64,000 bases of DNA, taken from Parietaria judaica (Eukaryota; Streptophyta; Magnoliopsida; Rosales; Urticaceae). The position numbers and the translations under genes are program-made. Under the pieces are notes generated by a model, which had not been told where the DNA came from, did not search any database, and saw nothing but the letters and a program-made list of their open reading frames with translations. Location of the stretch: NCBI GenBank assembly GCA_954871525.1, contig OX940869.1, forward strand, positions 17,822,001 to 17,886,000, written 5' to 3'. This document shows, piece by piece, positions 60,971 to 64,000 of the stretch (positions within the stretch are counted from its first letter, which is position 1; every line of letters begins with the position of its first letter).

Positions 60971-62517
60971 AGAGGTGTCAATTGGGCCGGGCAAGCCCAG
61001 GCCCACTAGCCCCGACTCGTAAAAAATAAAAACGGGTTTGTCCCTCCCCGCCCCGTTTTTTTTGTGAAAAGTGGTCACGCAGGGTTATGTTTTCCAAGGC
61101 CCGCCCGCCCCGAAGCCCACATAAACCTACCCCGTGGCCGACCCGCCCCACCCCGTTTAAAAGCCCACATAAACTATATTTTTATATTAAAAAGCCTATT
61201 AAGTTGTAATATTAATACTAATGAAATATATATATAAAAAAAACTCTAAATAGTTTATTGTTATAGTATTTTAAAATTATCTTTATATTACATAATTTAT
61301 TACTTTATTTGCAGTATATATTTTATATAGTTCCTTAATTTTCAATTATAAAATTTAACTTCATTAATCAATCTCAAAATTCGCTAATCGATTTGAATAT
61401 TCTCTTATTTTAATTTTAGTTTCATAATGAAGTAATCACTTGCAACATTTAGTGATTTCAAGTTTACTTACATAATTTCTTAATGAATTTCTTAATTTAA
61501 TAGTTTCAACTTTACAATTTATAATTACTGGTCACTTTTATAATTCATTATTCTAATTTTATTATTCGTTGATTAATTTCAAAATTATTTATTCTCATTT
61601 TATTATTCACATATTACTTTTATATCACTATTCAACCTCTAAATTTTGAAATTCACGAATTAATTTCAACATTTATTAATTTTAAATTTTCAAGTTATAA
61701 TTCGCTAATTAACTTCATAACTTAGAAATCAATTTCATTATTCACTAGTTTCGGTTTGATGATTCATTTCTCTCTTCCATATCTAATTAATCAATTTTAT
61801 CTAATCAATGGTAATTCTTATCAAGTGATTTATTTTTATATTCAATGATTTCGATTTCATAGTTCACTTACAAGATTTTAATTTTCAAGTCAATATTTTC
61901 AATTTTTACTAATTCATTTTGGAATTAATAATGAATATACTATAGTCTATATATAATATAAAATTATATACTATTACTATGCATGCTATATAATAGTATA
62001 TTTTAACGTAACGTAGTAGCTTGATAATATAAATGTATAATAATATAATTAGATTTTTGTTATACTATATTATATATAATTTATAAGAATGTGTATGTGA
62101 CTGAATGTTATTTGCATTGCATTACTTGACTTTCAAAACAAGTATTCAAGCAAACACAAAAAAAAATAAAAGGTATTTTATTGTTCGTTACGCTATTCAT
62201 TATTTTCTGTGTTTGTATTAATTTTAATTTGTTTTGAATTTCATTTATATGTTCCACTAAAAGATGTAAATGATCCTTGCTTATCAACCCGTAAAAATCT
62301 AGCCCGTTTTGGTTTGTGAAAAGCCCACTAAACTCGACTCGTAAAAGCACGCCCCGCGACATTGTGGGTTCGGGTTCATGAGCCGGAGTGGGCCTTAATG
62401 GCTCTTCCAAAAACCGCCCCGCACATTGGACCGAGCAGGCCTGACCCGCCCCTTTTAATATGCGGGTTTAAAGGGTTGTGGGTCGGGTCGGCCCACCCCG
62501 ACCCACTTAACACCTCT
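60971..62517. mobile_element. Terminal-inverted-repeat element, 1.55 kb, non-coding
   Basis: AGAGGTGTCAATTGGGCCGG at the left pairs with CCCACTTAACACCTCT at the right, with TATA on both outer sides. Both subterminal parts are rich in GGGTCGG/CCCGCCCC words. The core 61190-62280 is very AT-rich, with repeated AATTTCA/TTCATT words, and has no gene. The exact target duplication is unclear because the flanks are (AT)-rich. Confidence 0.75.
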
Positions 62518-62748
62518 ATAATAATGATACAATACGAGCTGCTTAATTAGATCGAGAGAATCAAAATTATTTCACGAAGTATGGTTCCTAGTAGTAGAAC
62601 TAAGTACCCAGATTTATAGAACTTTAACATAATAACAAATAATCTAAACCACAAAAATAGGACTGCTACTACAAATAGTTGTATGCCCTTGATCGTGAAA
62701 TATCGATTGCTTGAACCCTGTAAATGTGAATTGCGTGAAATTAGGATA

Positions 62749-64000
62749 TGTTGGGAATCACGTCTCGGATTCCTTGAAAATTATCACGAATTGTACCTCC
62801 GGACCATCCGGGTAACATTTAAAAAATTATTTTAAAGCGGAAAACTTGTTATCCGTACAACGGTCCGAATATCGGATAATATCCATATCCCAAGATCTGA
62901 TAAATATTATGTAATTTAATATTCATAAATCATTATTAATAATCTAGTCATAATAGGAAACAAATAGAAAGCAGTAAATGGTTGCATTTATTAACCCAAT
63001 GCATAAGGCCGTACCTCAATTGACGACTTCCGGCTGCGCGTTCTGAATCGGGCAGGGCTCCGCCAGTGCTGAGGGAAACTCCCGTGATCTTCCGGGATAT
63101 TCTCCTGAAATCCTCGTACCGAAGCGTGGGCTTCGCCGGCAGGACTCCGTCGCAAAATTTTAACTGATGGTTCTTTTTAAGTTTCCGGAGAAATAGACTC
63201 CTAAACCGAACCAGAAAAGAGAGATCAGAGAGAAAATTCGCAGACCCTGAGGAAGAGGGAGAGTTCGAATTTTTCTCTGGGGAAAGGTGTGCAAAATGTG
63301 TAGAATGAGCCTCCTATTTATAGGCTCAAACCGTAACCGAATTGGAGAAATTCCCTCCCTAAAATTCGAATTCTATATATTAAATATAATTAATTATCTT
63401 AATCCAATGGTCCAGATTTAATCTCATCTAAATCCAATGGATATAATTAATTAGGGATTTAATTAAATAAGAAAGATTTGGATAAATCAAAAATCCAATC
63501 TTATCTTCTTATCTTTATTAAATTCGAATTATCATATATATTTATATTAAAATTCGAATTATCATTATCTAGATCCAACGGTTGAGATAAATCTTTAAAC
63601 CGATCTAATGGATCAAATTAGATTAGGATAAAATCAAATATAAAAAGATTTATTAAAAACAATTTCGATTTTATCCTTAATCTTTAATTCGAAAATTATA
63701 TAAATATATATAATTAATTAATTTCCAATCCGACGGTAAAGATTAAATCTTAGACCGATCTAACGGATATAATTAATTAACCAAATTCAAAAATTTAAAC
63801 TTGGTCACCAAGTTATCAAATTCGAATTTATCAATATCCTAATCCAACGGTTGATATTAAATCATAACCGATCCAATGGATAATATTGATTTTAGGGATT
63901 TGCTAAAATACCAAAACATTTGGTACTTATGCCGCAAATATGGAAAGACCAAATCATGTTATTCGAATTGGCTAGGGTTTCATAGTATGAAACCCTAATT
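62749..64000 (-). mobile_element. Copia-type LTR, family C, cut by window end
   Basis: It starts TGTTGGGAATCACG and is collinear with 49993-51250, with shared anchors CCGGGTAACATTTAAAAAA, CCCAATGCATAAGGCCGTACCTCA and GGGCTTCGCCGGCAGGACTCC (in parts). A minus-strand TATA box (CCTATAAATAGG) is near 63312. No primer-binding site is at its left edge, so on the minus strand this is a 3' LTR or a solo LTR. Repeated phrases such as ATCCAATGGATATAATTAATTA occur through its right half. Confidence 0.85.

Overview
The window is nuclear DNA of a flowering plant, most likely a eudicot. Four host genes have many short exons with GT-AG introns, and their proteins match well-known plant families. They lie in AT-rich sequence that is largely made of transposable elements. 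No prokaryotic, organellar or viral gene block was seen. I could not place the species.

Host genes. (1) 16420-20727, + strand: a complete 17-exon half-size ABC transporter of the ABCB27/ALS1/TAP2 type (640 aa reconstructed). (2) 21555-23880, - strand: a complete 10-exon translation initiation factor eIF3 subunit M (410 aa), convergent with the transporter. (3) 31811-34128, - strand: a 5-exon methylesterase-like alpha/beta hydrolase of the MES11 type (374 aa) with Asp where the nucleophilic Ser is expected. (4) 56539-58584, + strand: a 6-exon FCP1/NIF-type HAD-phosphatase-like protein (398 aa) with a DxN variant of the catalytic DxD motif. The genes have unrelated functions and do not form a pathway.

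Mobile DNA by region. 1-441 is the end of an LTR cut by the window edge. 690-2880 is an inverted-repeat element with another LTR nested inside it. 4354-11502 is a complete minus-strand Tat-like Ty3/gypsy element with a GGCAT target duplication. It has lost gag, protease and RT, and keeps only the integrase plus a large antisense ORF and two tandem arrays. 11650-14470 is a satellite-like array of about eight units of about 350 bp. 26990-31415 is a full-length hAT DNA transposon with an 8-bp target duplication and a frameshifted two-exon transposase. 37171-38682 is a young 1.5-kb non-autonomous Ty3/gypsy element with 302-bp LTRs. 39015-40480 and 42578-44047 are solo LTRs. 45444-45904 is a long-arm foldback MITE. 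48471-53187 is an LTR interrupted by a small hAT-like element and by a Copia-type LTR remnant. 59760-60709 and 60971-62517 are small terminal-inverted-repeat elements. 62749-64000 is another copy of the Copia-type LTR, cut by the window end.

The most unusual structure is the 4354-11502 element. It carries a 545-codon antisense frame with one internal stop, a second exact copy of the polypurine-tract core inside the element, a 10-bp-periodic minisatellite next to the primer-binding site, and a G tract whose length differs between its two LTRs.
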